Assembly (NCBI GenBank): GCA_028289465.1
Contig: JANQPM010000001.1
Coordinates: forward strand, 1 to 52,412
DNA length: 52,412 nt
Reading direction: 5' to 3'
Source of the DNA: Lysobacterales bacterium
Lineage (GTDB): Bacteria; Pseudomonadota; Gammaproteobacteria; Xanthomonadales; SZUA-36
In this document: in pieces, positions 33,568 to 41,693 of the stretch
Numbering within the stretch: the stretch's first letter is position 1
Layout: each line of letters starts with the position of its first letter
The notes under the pieces: model-generated
Database searches by the model: none
Told to the model about the DNA's origin: nothing
Seen by the model: only the letters and a program-made list of their open reading frames with translations
Position numbers and translations under genes: made by a program

Positions 33568-35118
33568 GTGAGTCGACCGCGCCCGCTGGTACTGATGATC
33601 CTGGATGGCTGGGGTTATCGGGAAGAAACCGATCATAACGCTATTGCCGCTGCCGACACGCCGAACTGGGACCGTCTGTGGGCCGAGGGTTCGCATACCC
33701 TGATCGATACTTCAGGCGAGTCGGTCGGGCTGCCGGCCGGACAGATGGGTAACTCGGAAGTGGGGCATATGAACATCGGCGCCGGCCGCATCGTCTATCA
33801 GGACTTCACCCGCATCACGAAAGCCATCGAGACCGGTGAGTTCCAGCATAATCCGGTACTCTGCGAGGCCATTGATGCAGCACGCAGCAACGGCGCGACA
33901 GTACACATCATGGGTCTGCTATCACCCGGCGGGGTTCACAGCCATGAAGAGCACCTGTTCGCGACCGTCGCACTGGCCCGGCAGCGCGGTGCATCCGCAA
34001 TCCGGGTACATGCGTTCCTGGACGGCCGGGACACGCCGCCGCAAAGCGCAGGGCCTTCTATAGAAAAGCTCGAGCAGCTACTCGATACCATACCCAACGC
34101 TGCTGTCGGCGTCATTTGCGGGCGTTATTTTGCAATGGACCGTGACAAACGGTGGGACCGCGTCGAACAAGCCTATCAGGCGATCAACTCCGCCGATGCG
34201 CCGCACGCCGCACCGTCTGCAACACAGGCCTTGAAATCCGCGTACAAGGAAGGCGAAACGGATGAATTTGTCTCGCCGCGGGTGATTGGCGATTACACGG
34301 GCGTAAAACCCGGCGACAGTATTATTTTTGTCAATTTTCGCGCCGACCGCGCCCGTCAAATCAGCCGTGCCTTTGTCGAACCCGGTTTTGATAGTTTCGA
34401 ACGCGGCGATCTGCCGACGCTGTCCCACTATGTCTGCATGGCAGAGTACTCGAAAGATCTGCCGGCCAGGGTGGCATTCCCGCCGCAGACCTTGAGCGAT
34501 ATTTTCGGCCAGGTCATCGCGGACGCGAACTTGCGCCAGTTGCGGATTGCTGAAACCGAAAAATACGCGCATGTGACCTTTTTTCTGAATGGCGGCCGGG
34601 AACAGGAATTCCCGGGCGAAGACCGAATACTGATTCCTTCTCCCAAAGTCGCGACCTATGACCTGCAACCGGAAATGAGCGCGCCGGAACTGGCCGATGC
34701 GCTGGCCGAAGCCATAGCATTGGAGCGCTATGACGTGATTATCTGCAATGTGGCCAATCCAGACATGGTCGGCCACAGCGGCCAGCTGTCGGCGGCCATC
34801 AAGGCGGTCGAAGCGGTTGACCGGGTTCTCGGCCGGACCCGCAATGCGCTGGAAGCAGTTGGCGGCGAATTGCTGGTGACCTCGGACCATGGCAATGTCG
34901 AGCAAATGCAGGATCCGGAAACCGGGCAGCGGCATACCGCGCATACAGTTAACCCGGTGCCGCTGGTTCATTGGGGCCGGGAATCCCGCCTCGAACAAGG
35001 CGGCAGCCTGCGCGATATCGCGCCGACCATGCTTCACCTGATGGGCCTGCAGCAACCCGAAGCGATGACCGGCCGCTGTCTTCTGACCCTATCCCAGGGC
35101 ACCCGCTCAGCCGCTTGA
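33568..35118 (+). CDS. gpmI: 2,3-bisphosphoglycerate-independent phosphoglycerate mutase
   Basis: 516 residues from GTG 33568, chosen because ATGGAG lies 6 bp upstream and the protein then starts as other GpmI do (SRPRPLVLMILDGWGYREE). It interconverts 3- and 2-phosphoglycerate in glycolysis. Two-Mn alkaline-phosphatase-like site residues are in 'LMILDGWG', the catalytic Ser in 'QMGNSEVGHMNIGAGR', and further metal ligands in 'NVANPDMVGHSGQ' and 'LLVTSDHGNVEQM'. The length is normal. It is first gene of gpmI-envC-ctpA-DJ-1, a conserved order. Confidence 0.96.
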   Translation: MSRPRPLVLMILDGWGYREETDHNAIAAADTPNWDRLWAEGSHTLIDTSGESVGLPAGQMGNSEVGHMNIGAGRIVYQDFTRITKAIETGEFQHNPVLCEAIDAARSNGATVHIMGLLSPGGVHSHEEHLFATVALARQRGASAIRVHAFLDGRDTPPQSAGPSIEKLEQLLDTIPNAAVGVICGRYFAMDRDKRWDRVEQAYQAINSADAPHAAPSATQALKSAYKEGETDEFVSPRVIGDYTGVKPGDSIIFVNFRADRARQISRAFVEPGFDSFERGDLPTLSHYVCMAEYSKDLPARVAFPPQTLSDIFGQVIADANLRQLRIAETEKYAHVTFFLNGGREQEFPGEDRILIPSPKVATYDLQPEMSAPELADALAEAIALERYDVIICNVANPDMVGHSGQLSAAIKAVEAVDRVLGRTRNALEAVGGELLVTSDHGNVEQMQDPETGQRHTAHTVNPVPLVHWGRESRLEQGGSLRDIAPTMLHLMGLQQPEAMTGRCLLTLSQGTRSAA

Positions 35119-35122
35119 TTCC

Positions 35123-36274
35123 GTGCCAGCCCTGCCCCGCATCACCGCACTGGTCCTGTGTCTGGCCTGCGGCGGGCTGCTGTATGCGGAGCAGGAGCAG
35201 GAACGTGAAGCGGTAGAAGCACAGCTGCAGTCGCTGGAAAAGGAAATCGGCAGACTGGTCGAACAACTGGCCGGTGCGCGCGACAACTACCGCAAAGAAC
35301 AGCAAGCGGTGCGCCGTATCGACCTGGCTGTCCAAGAGATCAGTCTGCGGTTGCGCGAACTGGCGCGGCAGCTCGACGGCCACAACCAAACGCTTGGCGA
35401 ACTGGAGGCCGAACAAGCGCGGCTGCTGGCTGCGATGGGCCGGCGCAAAGATCAGCTTGCCGAGCAGATTCGTGCAGCTCATCGCCTCGGAAGCGCATCA
35501 CAACTGAAAATGCTGCTGAATCAGGACAACATGTCCGGCATGAGCCGTATGCTGGCGTATTATCAGTATTTTAATCAGGCGCGGGTGCAACAGATTAACC
35601 GGATTCGCGGTCAAATGGATGAACTGGAGGCAAATCAGCAGGCCATCCTGATCGAGCGCAGCCGCCTGCGGCAGACCCAGAGCCAACAGCAGCGGGAACT
35701 GCAGGCACTGGATGACCGGCGCGGCCGCCAGCGCGAATTGGTCACTGAACTGAACCGTCGAATCGGTGCCGGCGAAGACCGGCTGGCTGAATTACGGCGC
35801 AATCAGGCCGACCTGGAACAATTGCTGCAACGCTTGTCCAGAGCGCTGGCGGATATTCCTGACGCACTGGGCACCGATATTGCCATCAGCGAACAGAAAG
35901 GCCACTTGCCCGCACCGGTGAACGGCCGCAGGCAGTTCGGCTTTGGCGATATACGAGGCGGTGGTTTACGCTGGCAGGGGTGGCAGTTTGCGGTGGCCGC
36001 CGGTACCGAGGTGCGTTCGATCGCGTACGGCCGGGTGGCCTTTGCGGACTGGCTGCGCGGCTATGGACTATTGATGATCATCGACCACGGCGACGGTTTC
36101 ATGAGTCTTTACGGCCACAACGACAGCTTGCTCAAGGCGGTCGGCGACTGGGTACAGCCCGGCGAGACCATCAGCCTCAGCGGTATCAACAGTACCCTGG
36201 GCAGCGCCGGTTTGTATTTCGAACTGCGCAAGGACGGCAAAGCGATTAATCCCGGCGGCTGGATAGGCCGCTAA
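35123..36274 (+). CDS. envC: Murein hydrolase activator EnvC
   Basis: 383 residues from a GTG 4 bp after the gpmI stop. A signal peptide is followed by about 200 residues of coiled coil (rich in Gln/Glu/Arg heptads) and a C-terminal LytM (M23) domain. The LytM zinc residues are missing: the segment 'GLRWQGWQFAV' lacks the first His and 'GLYFELRKDGKAI' lacks the HxH of active enzymes. This degeneracy is expected for EnvC, which activates the amidases AmiA/AmiB at the division septum rather than cutting peptidoglycan itself. The order gpmI-envC-ctpA supports the call. Confidence 0.94.
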   Translation: MPALPRITALVLCLACGGLLYAEQEQEREAVEAQLQSLEKEIGRLVEQLAGARDNYRKEQQAVRRIDLAVQEISLRLRELARQLDGHNQTLGELEAEQARLLAAMGRRKDQLAEQIRAAHRLGSASQLKMLLNQDNMSGMSRMLAYYQYFNQARVQQINRIRGQMDELEANQQAILIERSRLRQTQSQQQRELQALDDRRGRQRELVTELNRRIGAGEDRLAELRRNQADLEQLLQRLSRALADIPDALGTDIAISEQKGHLPAPVNGRRQFGFGDIRGGGLRWQGWQFAVAAGTEVRSIAYGRVAFADWLRGYGLLMIIDHGDGFMSLYGHNDSLLKAVGDWVQPGETISLSGINSTLGSAGLYFELRKDGKAINPGGWIGR

Positions 36275-36290
36275 TACAGAGAATAGTGCT

Positions 36291-37586
36291 ATGAAATCAA
36301 TCAGATCGATTCTCCTGCTGGTCGCCGCGTTCGCGTTTGGCGCCGCCGGTGCGGATCAGACCTCGCCGGAAGCCCCGCAGGGCGCCCAGCTTGCTCTGGA
36401 GGATATGCGCACCTTCATCGACGCGTTCAGCCAGGTACGTGACAATTATGTTCGGGAGATTGACGACAAGACGCTGTTCGAAGCCGCGATCCGCGGCATG
36501 CTGTCGGAACTGGACCCGCATACTGTATTCCTGACTGCCGACGAATACCGCCGGTTGGACAATTCCGCCCGCGGCCAATACGGCGGCATCGGCGTCGAAG
36601 TTCAGGCACGCGACGGCAAATTAATCATCATCGCGCCGATGGAAGGCTCGCCGGCCGAAGCGGCCGGCATCAAAGCCGGCGACGTTATTCTGAAAATCGA
36701 CGACCGGCAGTTACGCGGCCGCAATCTGATCCGTGCTTCGCGGGCGCTGCGGGGCAAAATCGGCACGACAGTCAAGCTGACCGTAAGTCGCGAAGCTATT
36801 TCCATTCCGCTGGAATTTGAAGTCAAGCGCGACAATATCCGCATTTCCTCGGTGCGCAGCGAACTGCTGGAAGACGACTACGGCTATGTGCGCATCAGCA
36901 AATTTCAGAACAACACCGATCAGTCGCTGAAACAGGCCATTGCGAACCTGCACCGCGACAGCGGCGGCATCAATGGCCTGGTACTGGATCTGCGCAACAA
37001 CCCGGGCGGCGTGCTGAACTCGGCAGTCAGCGTCGCCGACGTATTTCTGGAACAAGGATTGATCGCCTATACCGAAGGCCGGGCCGATAACGCATCCCTG
37101 CGCTTTTCCGCCACCGGCGGCGACCTGCTGGACGGCGCGCCGGTGGTCATTCTGGTGGACAGCGGAAGCGCTTCTGCATCCGAGATCGTTGCCGGAGCCC
37201 TACAAGACCACGACCGCGCACTAGTGGTCGGCGAGCGGACTTTCGGCAAAGGATCGGTGCAATCGGTATTGCCGTTACGCAACGGCAGCGCATTGAAGAT
37301 GACCACGTCGCGCTACTTTACGCCGTCCGGCCGCTCCATCCAGGTCGAAGGCATCGTGCCCGACTTCGAGCTGGACCAGGTGGAAGTGATCAGCCGCAGC
37401 GACAGCCGCAAACGCGAAGTCGATCTGGAGGGGCATCTGGAAAACCCGAATGACGGTGGCGGAAAGTCCGGCAATCCCGGTATCAGCGCGAGTAACGATT
37501 ATCCGCTGTACTACGCGCTGAACCTGTTGAAGGGTATCAGCATTCTGTCGCGCAATATGAAGGCCGAGGCGGACACCGTTGAATAA
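36291..37586 (+). CDS. ctpA: Carboxy-terminal processing protease (S41A)
   Basis: 431 residues. The signal peptide ends near GAAGA. A PDZ domain (~95-170, 'YGGIGVEVQARDGKLIIIAP') is followed by the S41 protease domain with the Ser/Lys dyad: Ser295 in GSASASE and Lys320 in 'GERTFGKGSVQS', 25 residues apart as in E. coli Prc. It is periplasmic and cuts C-terminal tails of envelope proteins, including peptidoglycan hydrolases in some species, which fits the envC neighbour. The last 8 bp overlap the TTG start of the next gene. Confidence 0.95.
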   Translation: MKSIRSILLLVAAFAFGAAGADQTSPEAPQGAQLALEDMRTFIDAFSQVRDNYVREIDDKTLFEAAIRGMLSELDPHTVFLTADEYRRLDNSARGQYGGIGVEVQARDGKLIIIAPMEGSPAEAAGIKAGDVILKIDDRQLRGRNLIRASRALRGKIGTTVKLTVSREAISIPLEFEVKRDNIRISSVRSELLEDDYGYVRISKFQNNTDQSLKQAIANLHRDSGGINGLVLDLRNNPGGVLNSAVSVADVFLEQGLIAYTEGRADNASLRFSATGGDLLDGAPVVILVDSGSASASEIVAGALQDHDRALVVGERTFGKGSVQSVLPLRNGSALKMTTSRYFTPSGRSIQVEGIVPDFELDQVEVISRSDSRKREVDLEGHLENPNDGGGKSGNPGISASNDYPLYYALNLLKGISILSRNMKAEADTVE

Positions 37587-38124
37587 ACGGGTGCTGGTGC
37601 CGCTGGCCGAAGGCTGCGAGGAACTCGAGGCGGTGACCGTCATCGACCTGCTGCGCCGCGCCGGCATCGAGGTAGTCGTGGCAGGATTGAAGCCCGGTCC
37701 GGTCAAAGCCAGCCGTGGCGTGAATCTGCTGCCAGATACGGATCTGGACCAGGCCCTGCAATCACCATACGATCTGGTCGTACTGCCCGGCGGCCTGCCG
37801 GGTGCGGACCATCTGGCGGCCGACCGCAGAATTACCGACCTGCTGCGGCAAATGAATGAATCCGGGCGTTTCGTCGGGGCGATCTGCGCAGCGCCGAAGG
37901 TGCTGGCCAGGGCCGGGCTGCTGGAGAATCGGCAGGCGACCGCATACCCCGGCATTTTGGAGGCCGAACAGCACCCGGCCATCACCGGAGAAGCGGTGAC
38001 CGAAGACCGGAAAGTGGTGACCTCGCGCGGCCCCGGCACTGCGATGGATTTTGCGCTGGCGCTGATCGAAATACTGTCCGGCACGGAAATGCGCCGACAG
38101 GTGGAAACCGGACTGCAGCGCTGA
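37579..38124 (+). CDS. DJ-1/PfpI family protein (YajL/ThiJ-like)
   Basis: 181 residues. The start is TTG 37579, inside the end of ctpA, or GTG 37591. 'VLVPLAEGCEELEAVTVIDL' with the conserved Glu and the nucleophile elbow 'FVGAICAAPKVLARAGLL' with its reactive Cys place it with DJ-1/YajL, proteins that act as chaperones or deglycases and protect against reactive carbonyls and oxidants. It closes the gpmI operon and is convergent with the DUF1820 gene. Confidence 0.93.
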   Translation: MNKRVLVPLAEGCEELEAVTVIDLLRRAGIEVVVAGLKPGPVKASRGVNLLPDTDLDQALQSPYDLVVLPGGLPGADHLAADRRITDLLRQMNESGRFVGAICAAPKVLARAGLLENRQATAYPGILEAEQHPAITGEAVTEDRKVVTSRGPGTAMDFALALIEILSGTEMRRQVETGLQR

Positions 38125-38184
38125 GCGAGAATCTGCGCTTCGAGGTTCGTCAGCCGCTTTCGGGCCGGCTTGAATACGGTGGCT

Positions 38185-38514
38185 TCAGGTTTTTTTCCGC
38201 TTCGATGCGGTTACCGGAAACGGCGTTACCTTTTCGCCGGACTCGCGGTCGCGAATCACCGCCTGTCCGCGTTTCTCGACTTCTTCGACGCGCAACACAC
38301 TCTGGACCGGCAGATGCAGTACGCTGACGCCATCGAACTCCTGGCGCAGTTTCTCTTCGGTCGGGTCCACAACCAGGCTGTCGCCGTCCTCGAAAACCAG
38401 CTCTGACACTTCCAGAAAGCCCCACAGACCGCTGCTGGAGACACCGCGGGCGTAGAGCTCATACACCTTACCGTGGTTCAGAAATACAACTTTGTAAAGG
38501 CGGTTTTTTGCCAT
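38185..38514 (-). CDS. DUF1820 family protein
   Basis: 109 residues from ATG 38514; the frame runs back to 38658 but that part overlaps the rhomboid gene. 'LYKVVFLNHGKVYELYARGV', 'LWGFLEVSELVFEDGDSLVVDPTEEKL' and 'VKTLHLPVQSVLRVEEV'-like spacing are typical of this short cytosolic family of proteobacteria, whose function is unknown. It starts 2 bp after the rhomboid stop, so it is the last gene of the exeA-gspB-rhomboid-DUF1820 operon. Confidence 0.88.
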   Translation of the reverse strand: MAKNRLYKVVFLNHGKVYELYARGVSSSGLWGFLEVSELVFEDGDSLVVDPTEEKLRQEFDGVSVLHLPVQSVLRVEEVEKRGQAVIRDRESGEKVTPFPVTASKRKKT

Positions 38515-38516
38515 AA

Positions 38517-39221
38517 TCAATGGTACCGAATCCGTTTTACCGCGCGGATCAGCAATGCCGTCGTCAGACCGATGCCGAAACCCGCGATATGCGTCCACCA
38601 GGCGACCTGGGTATCGCTGTTGCCGAAAACCGTATACGCCAGCTGCAGGGTAAACCACGAGCCTATCACCAGCAGCGCCGGCAGCCGGGCAAATTGCAGG
38701 TAAACCCCTAGCGGCAAATACAGGCCGATACGGCCCGATGGGAATAAACCCAGATAGGTGCCGATAATCACCGATACGCCGCCGCTGGCGCCTATTATAG
38801 GTGTGGCCAGTTCCGGCAATCGCAAGGCAACGACCGCATTTGTTACGCCGCCGCCGACCACCAGTACCAAAATAAACATCAAGTGACCGATACGGCGTTC
38901 GACCGGCACGCCGAAAACCAGCAGAAAAGCCATATTACCGAGCAAATGCACCCAGCTGACATGCATGAACATTGCCGTGAATACCGACACTATTGCGGTC
39001 GACAGCCACTGAGTCCACGGCAACGACAGCAGTTCGTTAATCGTGGCCGGAACAAACCCGAGGTGAAACAGCAATGCGTAGCGCTGCGGGTCTGCGATCA
39101 GCCAATAGGCCAGCGTCAGCAGCGCACAGGCCCCCATTGTAAACAGCGTAACCCAGGGTGTCAGCGGACCGGCGCGGGACCAGTTCTCGACAATGCCGCC
39201 GCGAATCGGGTAACCGGGCAT
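38517..39221 (-). CDS. Rhomboid-family intramembrane serine protease
   Basis: 234 residues with six hydrophobic segments. The catalytic dyad is visible: Ser146 in GASGG and His211 in 'AWWTHIAGFGIGL'; the second-helix motif 'MHVSWVHLLGNMAFLLVFG' is also typical. It cleaves membrane proteins near their transmembrane helices; the substrate is unknown. The start codon overlaps the gspB-like stop by one base (TGATG), implying translational coupling with the secretion genes. Confidence 0.93.
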   Translation of the reverse strand: MPGYPIRGGIVENWSRAGPLTPWVTLFTMGACALLTLAYWLIADPQRYALLFHLGFVPATINELLSLPWTQWLSTAIVSVFTAMFMHVSWVHLLGNMAFLLVFGVPVERRIGHLMFILVLVVGGGVTNAVVALRLPELATPIIGASGGVSVIIGTYLGLFPSGRIGLYLPLGVYLQFARLPALLVIGSWFTLQLAYTVFGNSDTQVAWWTHIAGFGIGLTTALLIRAVKRIRYH

Positions 39222-40003
39222 CAGTCGATAAAAAATCGGTAGTTATCGAACTCAAATACCACCCGTTCGCGGCCGATCTCGGCGAGTACTGCGCCGGAGG
39301 CCAGCGTATCGCCCTCAAGCATTCGCTTGCCGTTGACAATCGCAAAACGCAGCGCCGAATCCGGGTTATAAACCCGCATCGAGACCCGCAGCCGGCCCAG
39401 GCGATCGCGAACGCCATTCGGCAGTTCGTACCAGCGCAACGGCTGGGTGCCGACTGCCGCCGGTGGCTGTTCCGCGGCTGCGGCGGGTTCGTCGGCAACT
39501 GCAGCGGGCTGACCGCTGCCGCTCGCCGCCGGCGATGCCGCGGCCGGCTCGGCATCGCTGTTTGGCGTTGAAGGCCGGCTGACCCCGGAAGGTAAACTGA
39601 CGGACGGCGCCTGGTAGTTTTCCAGCGGCGTCGGCTGCCGCGCCGCCGGCTGCCGAGCTATCGTCTCTGTGGGCGGCATGCGCTCTGCCGCCAGCGATGC
39701 GGCCTGTGGCGGGTCCGCACGGGTTTCTTTGGTATGTGCTTCTTTGGTATTTGACTTCGAATCGGCCGGCAGCGAATCCGAGACCGCCGTGAGCGATCCG
39801 GCCTCACGGGGGGACCAGCGGTCCACATTGACCCATAGCAACGCGCCCAGCAATGCCAGCACCGATAAGACCGCCAGCCAGCGACTGCCGCTGCGGGCGA
39901 CCGGATGGCTATCGTCCCCCGCCGGCGGCTGCTCAAGGGTCGGCGTCTGGCCCAGCCGGCGCTGTGCCTCCGATTTTCGTAGCGCATCCAGAATGAAAGA
40001 CAT
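39221..40003 (-). CDS. gspB: GspB/PulB-like general secretion protein
   Basis: 260 residues from ATG 40003. The N-terminus MSFILDALRKSEAQRRLGQ is the hallmark of GspB/ExeB-type proteins. A membrane helix (WLAVLSVLALLGALLWVNV) follows, then a Pro/Ala-rich periplasmic linker and the C-terminal domain 'WYELPNGVRDRLGRLRVSMR', ending in 'RERVVFEFDNYRFFID'. With the GspA ATPase it helps insert the type II secretin through the peptidoglycan. It starts 1 bp after gspA ends. Confidence 0.92.
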   Translation of the reverse strand: MSFILDALRKSEAQRRLGQTPTLEQPPAGDDSHPVARSGSRWLAVLSVLALLGALLWVNVDRWSPREAGSLTAVSDSLPADSKSNTKEAHTKETRADPPQAASLAAERMPPTETIARQPAARQPTPLENYQAPSVSLPSGVSRPSTPNSDAEPAAASPAASGSGQPAAVADEPAAAAEQPPAAVGTQPLRWYELPNGVRDRLGRLRVSMRVYNPDSALRFAIVNGKRMLEGDTLASGAVLAEIGRERVVFEFDNYRFFID

Positions 40004-40004
40004 A

Positions 40005-41660
40005 TCAGCCTCCCGCCAACCCTGCCGACCACTCGAACAGCAGCCGGGGTGTATTAATGGTCGGCGCGACCAGGTATAGCAGTGTCGCCGGACCGACGAT
40101 GCCATCCTCGGTTAAACCATGCTGCCGCTGAAAACCTCTGACCCAATCGCTGAATACGCGGTCGTACTGTTCATTCACTATACCGTCAAAAGCCGGTTGA
40201 GACTGGGCGGCCAGCCGTTTGACAATAGCGACGGCCGGCCCATGGTCCGATTCGCTGAGTTGTCTGGGCCAGTCTGCAGCCTGCGGCCACAGCACCAGAA
40301 AATCACCGAACCACTGGTTATCCAGTAGGCGTAAAGCAACTGCCTCCTGCCGGGCTCCGTTCATCACCAGCGCGCTGTCTTCGGACAACCCGCCAAGCGT
40401 TAGATAGGTCTCGGGCTGACCGGGCAGTGACAGCATTACCGGTAATCCGAGTGCGCGGATTCGCTGCCAGTTGCCCTGCAAATGCAAGCATGCAAAGTCC
40501 CGGTTTTGATCGCCGGCGCAACTGGCCTGCATCGTATATTCCTGCCCCGGTGCCTGCCACAGGCGGGCCATGGCCGGCCACGCACCTTCTGCGAAATCGT
40601 CTAACCGAAGAGGTGCCGCTGCGTCAGCCAATTCGGCAGCCGGCTCGGCGGCCGAACTGTCATGCAGTTCGAAGTCGGCGGCAGCCGCAGACGGGCTATC
40701 CGGTGTCGCCGCCATCACCGCCGCTTCAACACTATCCCGAGCTTCACGCTGATTGATCACCGCCGCGCCGGCCAGCAATACGATGGCCGCTACCGCGGCA
40801 ACCGCAGGCCACGATATTGCGCTGCCATATGCCGGATCGTTCTCGCCGTGGACTTCCCGGGCCGCCGCCGCGACCATCGCCATGCCGATTTCAGGCTGGT
40901 CTTTCGCATAGGCCGCAAGCAGTGCCCGATCGGCGATGATGTTGATCAGGCGCGGCACGCCGCCGGAATGCCGGAACAGCGCACGCAGGGCATCGCTATT
41001 GAACGGATTACGTTTGCCGCCGGCGACCGCGATACGGTGTCTGACATAGGCCGCGGTCTCGGTTTCGTTCAGCGGCTGCAGGTGGTAGCGTGCGGTAATC
41101 CGCTGAGTGAGCTGACGCAGATTACCCTGTGCCAGCAAGTCGCGCAGCTCCGGCTGACCCAGCAGTACGATCTGCAATAATTTGTCGGTATGTGTTTCCA
41201 GGTTGGTCAGAAGACGAACCTGTTCTAACGCGTCACGGCTCAGATTCTGGGCCTCGTCGATCACGACCACCACGCGCTCACCACGGGCATGCGCATCCAG
41301 CAGATAACGGTTCAGACGATCCACCAGCTGCTTCAGGCTGTCGCTGCCATCGGTGTCGATCTGCAATTCGTCGCAGATGGCCGCGACCAGCTCGGTGGCC
41401 GACAACATCGGGTTTAGGATCAGTGCCACCCGGGTATTGTCCGGCGTCTGCTCCAGCAGGCAGCGGCACAGCGTCGTCTTGCCGGTGCCGACTTCGCCGG
41501 TAAGCTGCACAAAGCCGCCGCCACCGCCTTGGCCGACCCCGTACAGCAGATGCGCCAGCGCATCCTGGTGGCGCGGACTTAAATAAACGAAGGACGGATC
41601 AGGCGTAATCGCGAAAGGCGCCTTATGCAGATCAAAATAGCTGAGATAAACCCGCTCCAC
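40005..41660 (-). CDS. gspA: ExeA/GspA-like ATPase with peptidoglycan-binding domain
   Basis: 551 residues. The N-terminal AAA ATPase has Walker A GEVGTGKTT (Lys61) and Walker B 'VVVVIDEAQN' (Asp135, Glu136). A membrane helix near 280-300 (VAAVAAIVLLAGAAVI) precedes a periplasmic region of about 250 residues that ends in a peptidoglycan-binding type 1 domain ('GFQRQHGLTEDGIVGPATLL'). This is the ExeA/GspA architecture, which remodels or senses peptidoglycan so that the secretin can assemble. No other type II secretion gene is in the window. Confidence 0.94.
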   Translation of the reverse strand: MERVYLSYFDLHKAPFAITPDPSFVYLSPRHQDALAHLLYGVGQGGGGGFVQLTGEVGTGKTTLCRCLLEQTPDNTRVALILNPMLSATELVAAICDELQIDTDGSDSLKQLVDRLNRYLLDAHARGERVVVVIDEAQNLSRDALEQVRLLTNLETHTDKLLQIVLLGQPELRDLLAQGNLRQLTQRITARYHLQPLNETETAAYVRHRIAVAGGKRNPFNSDALRALFRHSGGVPRLINIIADRALLAAYAKDQPEIGMAMVAAAAREVHGENDPAYGSAISWPAVAAVAAIVLLAGAAVINQREARDSVEAAVMAATPDSPSAAAADFELHDSSAAEPAAELADAAAPLRLDDFAEGAWPAMARLWQAPGQEYTMQASCAGDQNRDFACLHLQGNWQRIRALGLPVMLSLPGQPETYLTLGGLSEDSALVMNGARQEAVALRLLDNQWFGDFLVLWPQAADWPRQLSESDHGPAVAIVKRLAAQSQPAFDGIVNEQYDRVFSDWVRGFQRQHGLTEDGIVGPATLLYLVAPTINTPRLLFEWSAGLAGG

Positions 41661-41693
41661 CGAATTACCTTTTCATTCGCCCTTTGACACCAT

